Shown: positions 55,345 through 63,508 of the stretch, in pieces
How positions within the stretch are numbered: the first letter of the stretch is position 1
How the letters are laid out: each line of letters begins with the position of its first letter
Source: Haliangium sp963772315
GTDB lineage: Bacteria > Myxococcota_A > Polyangia > Haliangiales > Haliangiaceae
NCBI GenBank assembly: GCA_963772315.1
Contig: CAVYWJ010000001.1
Span: 992,001 to 1,056,000 of the forward strand
DNA length: 64,000 nucleotides
Direction of reading: 5' to 3'
The notes under the pieces: model-generated
The model's database searches: none
What the model saw: the letters and a program-made list of their open reading frames with translations, nothing else
What the model was told of the DNA's origin: nothing
Made by a program: the position numbers and the translations under genes

Positions 55345-55958
55345 TCTCGGCGCTCGCCGAGGAGCAGCTCGAGCCAGGGGATCGCGGTCCACGCGAGCAC
55401 GACCAGCGGGCCGACCAGCGCGAACCACGCCATCAGCGCGCCGAGGATGCCGACGTCGCCGGCCATGCGAGAGGCCACGTAGCCGAGGCCGGCGGCGGGC
55501 AGGGCGAAGAGGGACAGCGGCGACAGCATCGAGCGCACGGCCGCCCGCGGCGCTTGCCTTTTGCTCACCAGCCACGCCCGCACGCCCCAGGCCAGCGTGA
55601 GGATCAGCAGGGCGAGCAATGCGTGGAGCGCGAGCATCGAGTGCCAGCCGCTCGGCACCGCTGCCATCACGACCACGTCGAGCACGGCGTACAGCGCTGC
55701 AGCGCTGATCACCCCGCCCGCGACGCCGAGCAGGAGCGACGCGGTGATGCGCGCGGCGAGCGACATGCGCGTGCGCGCCTGGTCATCGCGAGCGCGCAGA
55801 TCGACCAGCCACAGCCACGGCAGCTGGGCCGCCGATATCACCAGCGGCCAGCCGCTGTAGTCATCGGTCGCGTCGGCCATGAACATCAGGCCGAAACCTG
55901 TGAGCCCGAGGACCAGCGCGAGCGACGAGGTCAACCAGGGGCGACGGTGGCCGGACAT
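55338..55958 (-). CDS. Polytopic membrane protein, unknown function
   Basis: This 206-residue inner-membrane protein has about five or six hydrophobic helices, including SLALVLGLTGFGLMFMADA, ASLLLGVAGGVISAAALYAVL, LALHALLALLILTLAWGVRAW and LMAWFALVGPLVVLAWTAI. No family motif is recognised. It is convergent with the amidase (7-bp overlap) and divergent from the catalase-LodA gene, sharing the 204-bp upstream region that contains tandem palindromes. Confidence 0.72.
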   Translation of the reverse strand: MSGHRRPWLTSSLALVLGLTGFGLMFMADATDDYSGWPLVISAAQLPWLWLVDLRARDDQARTRMSLAARITASLLLGVAGGVISAAALYAVLDVVVMAAVPSGWHSMLALHALLALLILTLAWGVRAWLVSKRQAPRAAVRSMLSPLSLFALPAAGLGYVASRMAGDVGILGALMAWFALVGPLVVLAWTAIPWLELLLGERRDQ

Positions 55959-56027
55959 CGCGCGAGCTTAGTACAGCTGCCCCGCAAATAGTGCCTCCTC
56001 CGCAAGATTCGTGGATGCGTCGCGTCA

Positions 56028-56071
56028 CTCCGACACGTGATCACGATGCTCCGACCCGCGTGATCACGATG
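56028..56071. promoter_or_regulatory. Two tandem palindromic sites upstream of the catalase-LodA gene
   Basis: CTCCGAC-ACGTGATCACGATG (56028-56048) is followed directly by a near-copy (56049-56071) with CGCGTGATCACGATG. Each copy contains the perfect 10-bp palindrome CGTGATCACG, at 56036-56045 and 56059-56068, 23 bp apart centre to centre. They lie about 95-135 bp before the oxidase start and 70-115 bp before the divergent membrane-protein start. The layout fits two dimer sites of one regulator. Confidence 0.6.
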
Positions 56072-56162
56072 GCCGGAATGCGCGCTCCCGGGTGGAGATT
56101 TCCCTCGGTTGCCTTGTTCGACAGTTGTGTCAGAGTCAGAGTCAGCCTGGGGAGGGGCAATC

Positions 56163-59117
56163 ATGTCACGAGACAAGAACCAATCCATTCCACCCTGCTT
56201 CGATTGCGAAGGTCAATCCACCGAACGCCTGGTCGAGATGTTCGTGCGCATGGGCCAGGAGTCGCGCATCCGGCTGGGGCAGACTCCCGCCGAGCGGTCC
56301 GTGTTCCGCAAGCTGCACGGCGTGGCGCACGGCCGGTTCGAGGTCCAGCCCGGCCTGGCGCCCGGGCTGCGGGTGGGCCTCTTCGCGCACGACACGCTGG
56401 AGGCCTGGGTGCGCTTCTCCAGCGATACGGCGCCCAGCATGCCAGACCTGAACAGCACGCTGGGCGTGGGCATCAAGCTGTTTGGCGTGAGCGACTCCGA
56501 GGGACTGGGAGAGCAGGGCCGCACCGCCGACCTCATCCTCCAGAACTTCCCGCGCTTCTTCGTACAGGACGCCAAGGCGATGTGCGAGTTCACCTACGCT
56601 GGCGTCGTGCAGGGCAATTACGACAGCTACCTGGAGGCGCACACCGAGACCCAGCAGGTGCTGGCGGAGATGGCCACGCCTCGGGGCAGCGTGCTGACCA
56701 CGTCGTACTGGGCCATCCTCCCGTTCCACCTGGGCGCGGAGGTCGTCAAGTACAAGCTGGAGCCGGAGACCGCGCCCCAGGACGTGCCGGATGACGCCTC
56801 GAGCTACCTGGCCGTCGACATGGCCAACCGGCTGGCGCGGGAGGACTACCGCTTCCGCTTCATGGTCCAGCTGCGCACCCAGCCGGCGATGATGTCGCTG
56901 GACCGGGCCATGGACGAGTGGTCGGAGACGGAGAGCCCCTTCATCAAGGTCGCCACCCTGGTGCTTCCGCGCCAGGACGTGTCCGCGCGGGGGCAGGCCG
57001 AGTACGGCCAGGGCCTGTCCTTCAACATCTGGCGCACGCCGAAGGAGAACGCGCCGTCCGAGCACTCGTCCATCGCCGTGGTGCGCAGGGCTGTCTACGC
57101 CGCCGGCGCCGAGGCGCGTCGCCGCGCCAACGGTCAACCCGACCAGGAGCCGACCGAGCCGCGTCGTGTCTCCCCACCCGGCCAGGACGAGGACACGGCC
57201 ATCGTCAAGGCGGTCATCTACCCCTCCATCGGCGTCGCCCGCGTCGGCAGCAGCCCGCAGTACTTCGCGGGCCCCGAGGTGAACGAGCCGCCCGCCCAGC
57301 CCCCGGGCTTCTACCGCGACGCGGAGGGGCGGCTGAAGCGGCAGGCGGCGCGCTTCCGCATCTACGGCGTCAACGCCCGGGGGCGCATCCTCCGCGAGCT
57401 CACCGGCCCCGGGTCGGACGCCAAGGTGAGCTGGTCCGTACAGCTGGCCAACACCAAGGCCGCCTGGTACGGCTTCCAGCTCGCCCTCGACATCCCCGAG
57501 GCCGCGGCGGCGCCGCAAACCACCCTGCGCAACGCCGCCATCGCGGACCGCACGCGGCTGGCGATCACGCCCGCCCCGCGGAGCGTGGCCGGGCGCGACG
57601 CCGAGCCGCAGCGCTTCGACGACGGCGCCTTCATGGGCGAGAAGGTCTACCTGGGCGAGATCCGCACCGACGCCGAGGGGCGGCTCGTGGTGGTGGGGGG
57701 CCACGGCGTGTCGCGCTCCTGCGATGGCACCGTCGCCATCACCTTCGCCAACAACGAGGGCTGGCACGACGACGTGTCCGATGGCCCCGTGACGGCCGAG
57801 GTGGAGCTGGATGGCCAGCCGCTGGAGGTCATCCCCGCCTGGGTGGTGGTGGCCCCGCCCGACTACGGCCCGCGGCGCAAGTCGGTCCGCACCATGTGGG
57901 ATCTGATGCGTGACGTGGCCATCAGCGACGGCAAGCTGGCCGCGCCGGCGCGGCCCTCCTTCACCTCGGACATCCTGCCCATCTTCCAGCGCATGGCGGG
58001 CCTGCAGTGGGTCAACGCCGGCTTCGCGGCCGGCTTCGGCTGGAAGGGCATGTTCGACATCTCCGACCCGGCGCTGCTCGCGCGCCTGGGCGACAACGGC
58101 CCGGCCGAGCGGGAGTTCCGGAAGGTGATCGCCAGCCAGTTCCGCGACTTCACCGTCGACTCCTGGTCTCCCACGCCGTGGCCCTGGCTGTATGGCGACG
58201 CCATGAACATCCCGCCCGCGGAGACGCCGCGGCAGCACACGGCCCTGTCGGACACCCAGCTGAGCATGCTCGACAAGTGGGCGGCGGGCGAGTTCGAGGC
58301 CGACCACGACCCGCACCGAAAGGTGCCAGAGCGCATCGACGAGGTGCCCCTGCACGAGCAGGGCGACATGCTGACCCGCGCGGCGCTGGAGTTCTGCCTG
58401 GCCGACGCCTTTCACCCGGGCTGCGAGATGACCTGGCCGATGCGCACGGCCACCCTCTACATGCAGCCCTTCCGCGTGGCCCACGCCCCGCCTGACTGGA
58501 AGGAGCCGAACCTGGGGCAGATCCTGACCTCGGACAGCGTGACCATCATGAACGGCCCCCTGTTTGGCCAGTCGCCCGGCAGCCTCAGCCGCTGGATGGC
58601 GGTGCCGTGGCAGACCGACACCGCCAGCTGTCGCTCGGGCTATGACAAGACCTACGACCCCTACGTGCCCTCGTTCTGGCCGGCGCGCGTGCCCAACCAG
58701 GTGCTGACCCTGGAGAGCTACGCCATCGTCATGGACCCGGACAGGCCGCTGGCCGAGCGCCGCGCCGCCTTCGCCAACCGCGCCGCCTGGATCGAGCCCC
58801 TGGGCGCGACCGGCTACACGGACCAGATCAACAACATGATTGCCCACTTCGACCACCTGGGCGTGGTCGAGCAGCGGCCGGGACCGACGGATACCGACGC
58901 CTTTCCGGCCGTCATGGAGGTCGAGGACCAGCACACGCCCATCGACAAGCTGGATGACAGCGAGCGAGCGCGCGTCGTCCAGGCCGAGTTGACGAAGCGC
59001 GCCCGGCCGTCGGTGAGTGGCGTGGGGATGCGCTCGGGCGCGGGGACCTCGGCGAGCGATGTCGATGTCAGCGGCATCGAGAAGGTGCGCCGCTTCCCCG
59101 GCGGCCTGCGGCGGTGA
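56163..59117 (+). CDS. Catalase-like domain fused to LodA-type CTQ amino-acid oxidase
   Basis: This 984-residue protein has two enzyme domains. Residues 1-320 resemble the small y4iL-type catalase-related heme proteins: KLHGVAHGRFEVQPGL with the distal-side histidine, WVRFSSDTAPSMPD, DLILQNFPRFFVQDAKA and YWAILPFHLGAEVVKYKLEP. After a polar Pro-rich linker, residues 347-984 match LodA/GoxA oxidases, starting with VIYPSIGVARVGSSP. LodA enzymes deaminate amino acids with a cysteine tryptophylquinone cofactor and release H2O2. The likely cofactor pair is Cys754 in FHPGCEMTW and Trp816 in MAVPWQTD, 62 residues apart, close to the 65 of Marinomonas LodA. GGGGAGGGG precedes the ATG. A LodB-type flavoprotein follows by 7 bp. 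Confidence 0.88.
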   Translation: MSRDKNQSIPPCFDCEGQSTERLVEMFVRMGQESRIRLGQTPAERSVFRKLHGVAHGRFEVQPGLAPGLRVGLFAHDTLEAWVRFSSDTAPSMPDLNSTLGVGIKLFGVSDSEGLGEQGRTADLILQNFPRFFVQDAKAMCEFTYAGVVQGNYDSYLEAHTETQQVLAEMATPRGSVLTTSYWAILPFHLGAEVVKYKLEPETAPQDVPDDASSYLAVDMANRLAREDYRFRFMVQLRTQPAMMSLDRAMDEWSETESPFIKVATLVLPRQDVSARGQAEYGQGLSFNIWRTPKENAPSEHSSIAVVRRAVYAAGAEARRRANGQPDQEPTEPRRVSPPGQDEDTAIVKAVIYPSIGVARVGSSPQYFAGPEVNEPPAQPPGFYRDAEGRLKRQAARFRIYGVNARGRILRELTGPGSDAKVSWSVQLANTKAAWYGFQLALDIPEAAAAPQTTLRNAAIADRTRLAITPAPRSVAGRDAEPQRFDDGAFMGEKVYLGEIRTDAEGRLVVVGGHGVSRSCDGTVAITFANNEGWHDDVSDGPVTAEVELDGQPLEVIPAWVVVAPPDYGPRRKSVRTMWDLMRDVAISDGKLAAPARPSFTSDILPIFQRMAGLQWVNAGFAAGFGWKGMFDISDPALLARLGDNGPAEREFRKVIASQFRDFTVDSWSPTPWPWLYGDAMNIPPAETPRQHTALSDTQLSMLDKWAAGEFEADHDPHRKVPERIDEVPLHEQGDMLTRAALEFCLADAFHPGCEMTWPMRTATLYMQPFRVAHAPPDWKEPNLGQILTSDSVTIMNGPLFGQSPGSLSRWMAVPWQTDTASCRSGYDKTYDPYVPSFWPARVPNQVLTLESYAIVMDPDRPLAERRAAFANRAAWIEPLGATGYTDQINNMIAHFDHLGVVEQRPGPTDTDAFPAVMEVEDQHTPIDKLDDSERARVVQAELTKRARPSVSGVGMRSGAGTSASDVDVSGIEKVRRFPGGLRR

Positions 59118-59124
59118 GGGAGCC

Positions 59125-60249
59125 ATGCTCAGCGCCGACGTGGTGATCGTCGGCGCCGGCCCGGCCGGCGCGACCACCGCCCTGAACCTGGCGCCGTTCC
59201 GGCGCGTCCTGCTGGTGGAGCGCCTGGCCCAGCCCGCCGACCGCATCGGCGAGTCCCTGGCCCCGGCCGCCAGGCGCCTGCTGAGCGACATGGGGCTGTG
59301 GGCTGACTTCCTCGCCGACGGTCACGCGCCCTGCTACGCCGCGCGCAGCCTCTGGGGAGCGGAGGTCGCGAGCGAGCGCGACGCCATCGCCGACCTGGAC
59401 GGCCATGGCTGGCACCTCGACCGCCGGCGGTTCGAGGTGCAGCTGAGGCGCACGGCCCTCGCGCGCGGAGCGGCCCTGGTGGCGCCGGCCCGGCCCCGCT
59501 CCCTGGAGCGTTCAGCGGACGGCTGGACGCTGCGGCTGGAGCGCGGAGGCCGCGCCTTGCGCGTCACCGCGCGGATGGTCATCGACGCGGGAGGGCGTAC
59601 TTCCGGCCTGCGCGAGCCCCTGGGCGCCGAGCGGCGGGCGCGCGACAGGCTGCTGTGCGGCTGGCTGCGCGGACGACTGTCCGGAGGGCGCACCGGCGGC
59701 GGCGTGACCTACACCGAGGCGGCCCCGGACGGCTGGTGGTACACGGCCCCGCTGCCAGACGGTCGGCGGGTGCTGGCCTGGCACACCGACGCCGACCTGC
59801 CGGCGGCCGCGGCCCTGCGCTCCGCGTCTGCCTTGCTGGAGAAGGCGAGGTGCTCGCCCACCCTGAACGCGCAGCTCTCCGATGCGCGCTTCGAGGAGAC
59901 GGACCCCGTCGGCGTCATCTCCGCGCACAGCGCGACCCTGACGCCGCCGGCCGGAGACGGGTGGATGGCGGTCGGTGACGCGGCGCTCAGCTTCGACCCG
60001 CTGTCCTCGCAGGGGCTGTTCAACGCCCTGTTCACCGGCCTGGCCTGCGCCGAGGCCGCGGACCGCTCGCTCTCGGGCGACCCCTCGGCCGCGAGCGACT
60101 ACGCCGCCACCCTGTCCGGCATCGACGCCGCCTACCGGCGCAACCTGGCGGCCTGGTACGGGCTGGAGCGTCGCTGGCCCGAGCAGCCCTTCTGGCGTCG
60201 TCGCGCGCCTGCCGGCGCCCCCGGGTCTGTCGCTGCAGAGAGCCCCTGA
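59125..60249 (+). CDS. LodB-type FAD-dependent maturation protein
   Basis: This 374-residue flavoprotein of the geranylgeranyl-reductase/halogenase-like family begins ADVVIVGAGPAGATTALNL (FAD-binding GxGxxG). It has the GES motif RIGESLAP and the second FAD motif GWMAVGDAALSFDPLSSQGLFNAL. LodB proteins are needed to form the tryptophylquinone cofactor of LodA in the same operon. The gene starts 7 bp after the catalase-LodA gene with GAGGGAG as ribosome site, so co-expression is very likely. Assignment to the LodB role rests on this context plus family similarity. Confidence 0.87.
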   Translation: MLSADVVIVGAGPAGATTALNLAPFRRVLLVERLAQPADRIGESLAPAARRLLSDMGLWADFLADGHAPCYAARSLWGAEVASERDAIADLDGHGWHLDRRRFEVQLRRTALARGAALVAPARPRSLERSADGWTLRLERGGRALRVTARMVIDAGGRTSGLREPLGAERRARDRLLCGWLRGRLSGGRTGGGVTYTEAAPDGWWYTAPLPDGRRVLAWHTDADLPAAAALRSASALLEKARCSPTLNAQLSDARFEETDPVGVISAHSATLTPPAGDGWMAVGDAALSFDPLSSQGLFNALFTGLACAEAADRSLSGDPSAASDYAATLSGIDAAYRRNLAAWYGLERRWPEQPFWRRRAPAGAPGSVAAESP

Positions 60250-60308
60250 GCGCGGCCCTGGCCGCTCGCCGAGCCAGGAGGCCCTGGAGGCGAGCCGGGA
60301 GAGTGACC

Positions 60309-60352
60309 CGTGCCGGCTGCCGGAGCGAGGTCTGCGCTTCACGGCCGGCACG
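60309..60352 (+). promoter_or_regulatory. Long inverted repeat between the lodB-like gene and the next gene
   Basis: CGTGCCGGC and GCCGGCACG form a perfect 9-bp stem around a 26-nt loop, in the 277-bp gap after the LodB-type gene. It could be a terminator or an attenuator ahead of the unknown 729-residue gene. No T-run follows. Confidence 0.4.
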
Positions 60353-60526
60353 TGATGTCGATTTCCTGACGGTGGCTGCCTCGGGCTGTCGCCTTCTCTC
60401 TCGAGAGGGTAGAGCAGGTATCGGCAGGCAAGGCGCGCGCAGCTCGCGCGAGCCTTTGCGCGCTCCGGCACGCGGAGCACGCCCGACGACCTTCCCGACC
60501 GCCCTCGATCCAAAGGAGAAGACATC

Positions 60527-62716
60527 ATGATCAGCACGGAAAAAAAACGCACTGTCGAGATCGAGGTCCAGGCCGATCTGCTCGAGGCCCGGAAGGAGGC
60601 CGAGAACATCCAGCTCACTGCCTATGCCTTCAGCAGCGAGGCACGGTTCCTGAACATGACCGCGCTCGACGGCAAGGGCCACGCTCAGCTCGAGATCCCG
60701 GGCCTTGCCAAGGCTGGCACCGTGAGGGTGATCGTGGGCCCGAGCCTGTCGAAGGGAGACAAACCAGACTTCGCCGAGCTCATGCGCCGCGGCGCCCAGG
60801 AGCAGCATGTGCATATCGATCTACTGAAGCCATTGCCCCAGGCCCGCTTCACGATCGCTCCGATCGTCTGGAATTGCTGGCTGCGCAGCGCATGCTTCGT
60901 GAAGGGCACCTTGCTGAAGCGCTGGATCATCGGAGAATCCGAGATCGATCTACCCGTCTGTGACGCCAAGGTCGAGATCTACGAGGTCGATCCGCTGTAC
61001 TTGCTCATCCCCAGGCTGCCGGACTTCGTCCTCGACCGCCTGCGCGACTTCATCGCCGGGCCGGTCCGCGAGCTGATACCGGAGCCCAGGCCGGGCGAAG
61101 CGCTGCTGGCGCGCGCCGCAGTGTCCGAGAACCGGCTGGCGGCGCGCGCCCTGGCCCAGGAGCCGGCGCGCCAGTCCTCGGAGCTGCGCGCCGCGGCCGC
61201 GTCGGGCAGCGAGGTCGAGCTCCGGCAGGCGCTCATCCAGCACCCGGCCCTGGTCCGCCCGCTGCTGTGGCGGTACTTCCCGCGCTTCATGAGCATGCAG
61301 AAGGTAGCCACGGCCACGACCGACCGCTGCGGCCACTTCAAGGCCCTGTTCTTCCAGGGCTGCTTCACGCACGACAAGCCCGACCTCTACTTCAAGGCCA
61401 GGCAGAAGATCTCCGCCAGCACCGAGATCACCCTCTACGAGCCCAAGCCCATCGGCGCCAACACCTGGTGGAACTACGTCTCCGGCACCGAGGTGACGCT
61501 CTACACCACCCATCCGCAGGCCCACACCTGCTCGCCGTGCCCGCCGTTGCCCGGGCCCGGCGCCAACCTCTGGGTGGCGTTCCTCACCATCGGTAACACG
61601 TCCCTTGGCCGCATCCACGGCACCAGCAAGGAGCTCTCGGACACCACGCCCACCGCGGAGCAGGCCGGCTGGCTCGGCCTGACCGACGACGGCCGGCCCT
61701 GGGGCGGCCTGCTGCGCCCGCGCCTCGTCTTCGCGGAGGCGCTGGAGGCCGCCGGCGTGACGTACTACCGGGTCGCCTGGCGGCGCGCGGGCGCTGGCAG
61801 CTTCCAGCCCTTGCAGGGCGGTATCCAGCACTATTACCGCCACGAGGTCAGCACGCCCGGCGGAACGTTCCCGGCGTGGTCGCCCGTGACCCTGGGTCCC
61901 AGCACCGTCGGCGGTGAAATCGGCCTGATGAAGATCCCGTATCCGTCCCTGCTCCCCGCCGGGGCGACCTGGGAGCCACCGCCGGGCGGTAACAACCTCA
62001 TCGACCACCTGAGCAGCGCCGTGTTCCCCACGCACGAGCTGGCCCCGGGCCTTTCCTTCGGCAGCGACGGCACGCCCATGACCGGCACCGCGGATCACAG
62101 CGGCCTGTACGAGCTCGAGGTCCAGCTCTTCGATACGGACGGCAAGCTCGTCAACGTGGATGCGCTCGGCATCAAGTTCGCCGTGCCCAGTGTCCCGGGC
62201 CTGAGCGGGATCATCAACACCGTGAATGCGGACGATCCGGCCCTCGACCTCGTGCAAGGCAACAGCATGATCATCAAGCTGCGCGTGGACAACAACGGCT
62301 GCTTCGCCGATGTCGCCGCCCCCACCATCGGCAGCGCCGCTGCCGACGACTGCTGCGGCGTGCTCGATGCCGCGGCCGACGGCGACGTGAAGCTGCCCTA
62401 CACGGCGCATCACCCGCACGGCTTCGCCAGGTATCACTTCGATGTGGTGCGGGGAGTGACGAGCGTGGCGTCCGTGCCGGCCGGCGGTCCTGGCGCGCCC
62501 GCGAGCGCGGCGCTCACGGCGATGTCCATCACGCGAAGCGTGGACTTCCTGATGACCAGCAATCCGGCACCTGGCTGCGACCCCGATGGCTGCGCGGTGG
62601 CTGGCTTCAGCGAGAACCTCCGGGTGGATTCCCTGGCGACCGACGGCTGGAGCCACGGGGTGGCGGGCAGCGCCACCAGCGTGCGCGCCTTCGTCCTCTC
62701 CAGGACAGAGCCGTAG
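60527..62716 (+). CDS. Large beta-rich protein of unknown function next to the LodAB pair
   Basis: This 729-residue protein starts at an ATG with a strong AAAGGAGAA site. There is no signal peptide. The first 110 residues look like a small beta domain (VEIEVQADLLEARKEAENIQ). Next comes a section around DRCGHFKALFFQGCFTHDKPDLYFKARQ, reminiscent of transthyretin-like or carboxypeptidase-regulatory folds, with many paired cysteines (CSPCPP, DDCCG, CDPDGC). The C-terminal 250 residues resemble an extracellular beta-sandwich (HSGLYELEVQLFDTDGKLVN). I do not recognise the family. Its position after the oxidase pair, on the same strand, suggests a link, but the 277-bp gap makes co-transcription uncertain. 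Confidence 0.75.
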   Translation: MISTEKKRTVEIEVQADLLEARKEAENIQLTAYAFSSEARFLNMTALDGKGHAQLEIPGLAKAGTVRVIVGPSLSKGDKPDFAELMRRGAQEQHVHIDLLKPLPQARFTIAPIVWNCWLRSACFVKGTLLKRWIIGESEIDLPVCDAKVEIYEVDPLYLLIPRLPDFVLDRLRDFIAGPVRELIPEPRPGEALLARAAVSENRLAARALAQEPARQSSELRAAAASGSEVELRQALIQHPALVRPLLWRYFPRFMSMQKVATATTDRCGHFKALFFQGCFTHDKPDLYFKARQKISASTEITLYEPKPIGANTWWNYVSGTEVTLYTTHPQAHTCSPCPPLPGPGANLWVAFLTIGNTSLGRIHGTSKELSDTTPTAEQAGWLGLTDDGRPWGGLLRPRLVFAEALEAAGVTYYRVAWRRAGAGSFQPLQGGIQHYYRHEVSTPGGTFPAWSPVTLGPSTVGGEIGLMKIPYPSLLPAGATWEPPPGGNNLIDHLSSAVFPTHELAPGLSFGSDGTPMTGTADHSGLYELEVQLFDTDGKLVNVDALGIKFAVPSVPGLSGIINTVNADDPALDLVQGNSMIIKLRVDNNGCFADVAAPTIGSAAADDCCGVLDAAADGDVKLPYTAHHPHGFARYHFDVVRGVTSVASVPAGGPGAPASAALTAMSITRSVDFLMTSNPAPGCDPDGCAVAGFSENLRVDSLATDGWSHGVAGSATSVRAFVLSRTEP

Positions 62717-62839
62717 ATCGATGCACTCGCCTGGCGCGGCCGGGCGGCGTGGGCAGGCTGAGCGCGTGAGCTCGGACGGCCCGGCTGGCGTACGGATTTG
62801 ACGCCTGCCGGCGGCTGGCGCAAAGTCCGCTCTGGACCC

Positions 62840-63418
62840 ATGTTGTTCAGGAAAGCAGCTCTCGATGGTATCGCGGCCGGGCGCATCACCCTGGCCTTCC
62901 GCCGCTGGCGTCGCCCGACCGTGAGCCAGGGCGGCACCTTGCGGAGCCGCGCCGGCGTGCTCTCGATCGATGTGGTCTCGGTCGTGCGCCTGCGTGACCT
63001 CTCGGCCGCCGATGCCAAGCGCGCCGGCTTCGACTCGCTGTCCGCGCTCCGCGCCGAGCTCGACAAGCGCGACGAGGGCCAGCTCTATCGCATCGAGTTT
63101 CACCTCGCGTCCGAGGATCCGCGCATCGCGCTCCGCCAGCAGGACGCGCTGGACGCGGCCGAGATCGACGCGCTGGTAGAGCGCCTGGCGCGCTTCGACG
63201 CCTCGAGCACCTCGGGCCCGTGGACGCGCCAGGTGCTGCAGATGATCGCCGACGAGCCCGGCCGGCGTGCGCCCGACTTTGCCGAGCGCATGGGGCTGGA
63301 CGTGCCCACGTTCAAGCGCCAGGTGCGCAAGCTCAAGGAGCTCGGCCTCACCGAGAGCCTGCTCGTGGGCTACCGGCTGTCGCCGCGCGGTCGCGCGCTG
63401 TTCGAGCGGCTGCCCTGA
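62840..63418 (+). CDS. ASCH-like domain fused to winged-helix domain
   Basis: This protein of about 192 residues begins with an ASCH/PUA-like beta domain (MLFRKAALDGIAAGRITLAFRRW, then GTLRSRAGVLSIDVVSVVRL), which in other proteins binds RNA or modified nucleotides. The C-terminal 70 residues form a winged helix (RQVLQMIADEPGRRAPDFAER, TFKRQVRKLKELGLTES, GYRLSPRGRALFERL). The combination suggests a nucleic-acid-binding regulator or RNA-processing adaptor. An in-frame start 14 codons upstream is possible, but the chosen ATG sits directly before the conserved domain. Confidence 0.78.
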   Translation: MLFRKAALDGIAAGRITLAFRRWRRPTVSQGGTLRSRAGVLSIDVVSVVRLRDLSAADAKRAGFDSLSALRAELDKRDEGQLYRIEFHLASEDPRIALRQQDALDAAEIDALVERLARFDASSTSGPWTRQVLQMIADEPGRRAPDFAERMGLDVPTFKRQVRKLKELGLTESLLVGYRLSPRGRALFERLP

Positions 63419-63508
63419 GCGCCGGGCCGCGTGCGCGCGCGAGCTGCGACGAGGGCGAGTACGTGGTCATTCTCGCAGCGACGCTGCCTCTCATGGGATA
63501 CTCGGAGC

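Noticed and set aside
56166..59291. A 1041-codon open frame antisense to the catalase-LodA gene
   Set aside because: The opposite strand encodes clear enzyme domains; the antisense translation has no recognisable fold and is a codon-bias artefact.
60950..63103. A 717-codon frame on the minus strand
   Set aside because: It crosses two supported plus-strand genes and shows only shadow-type composition.
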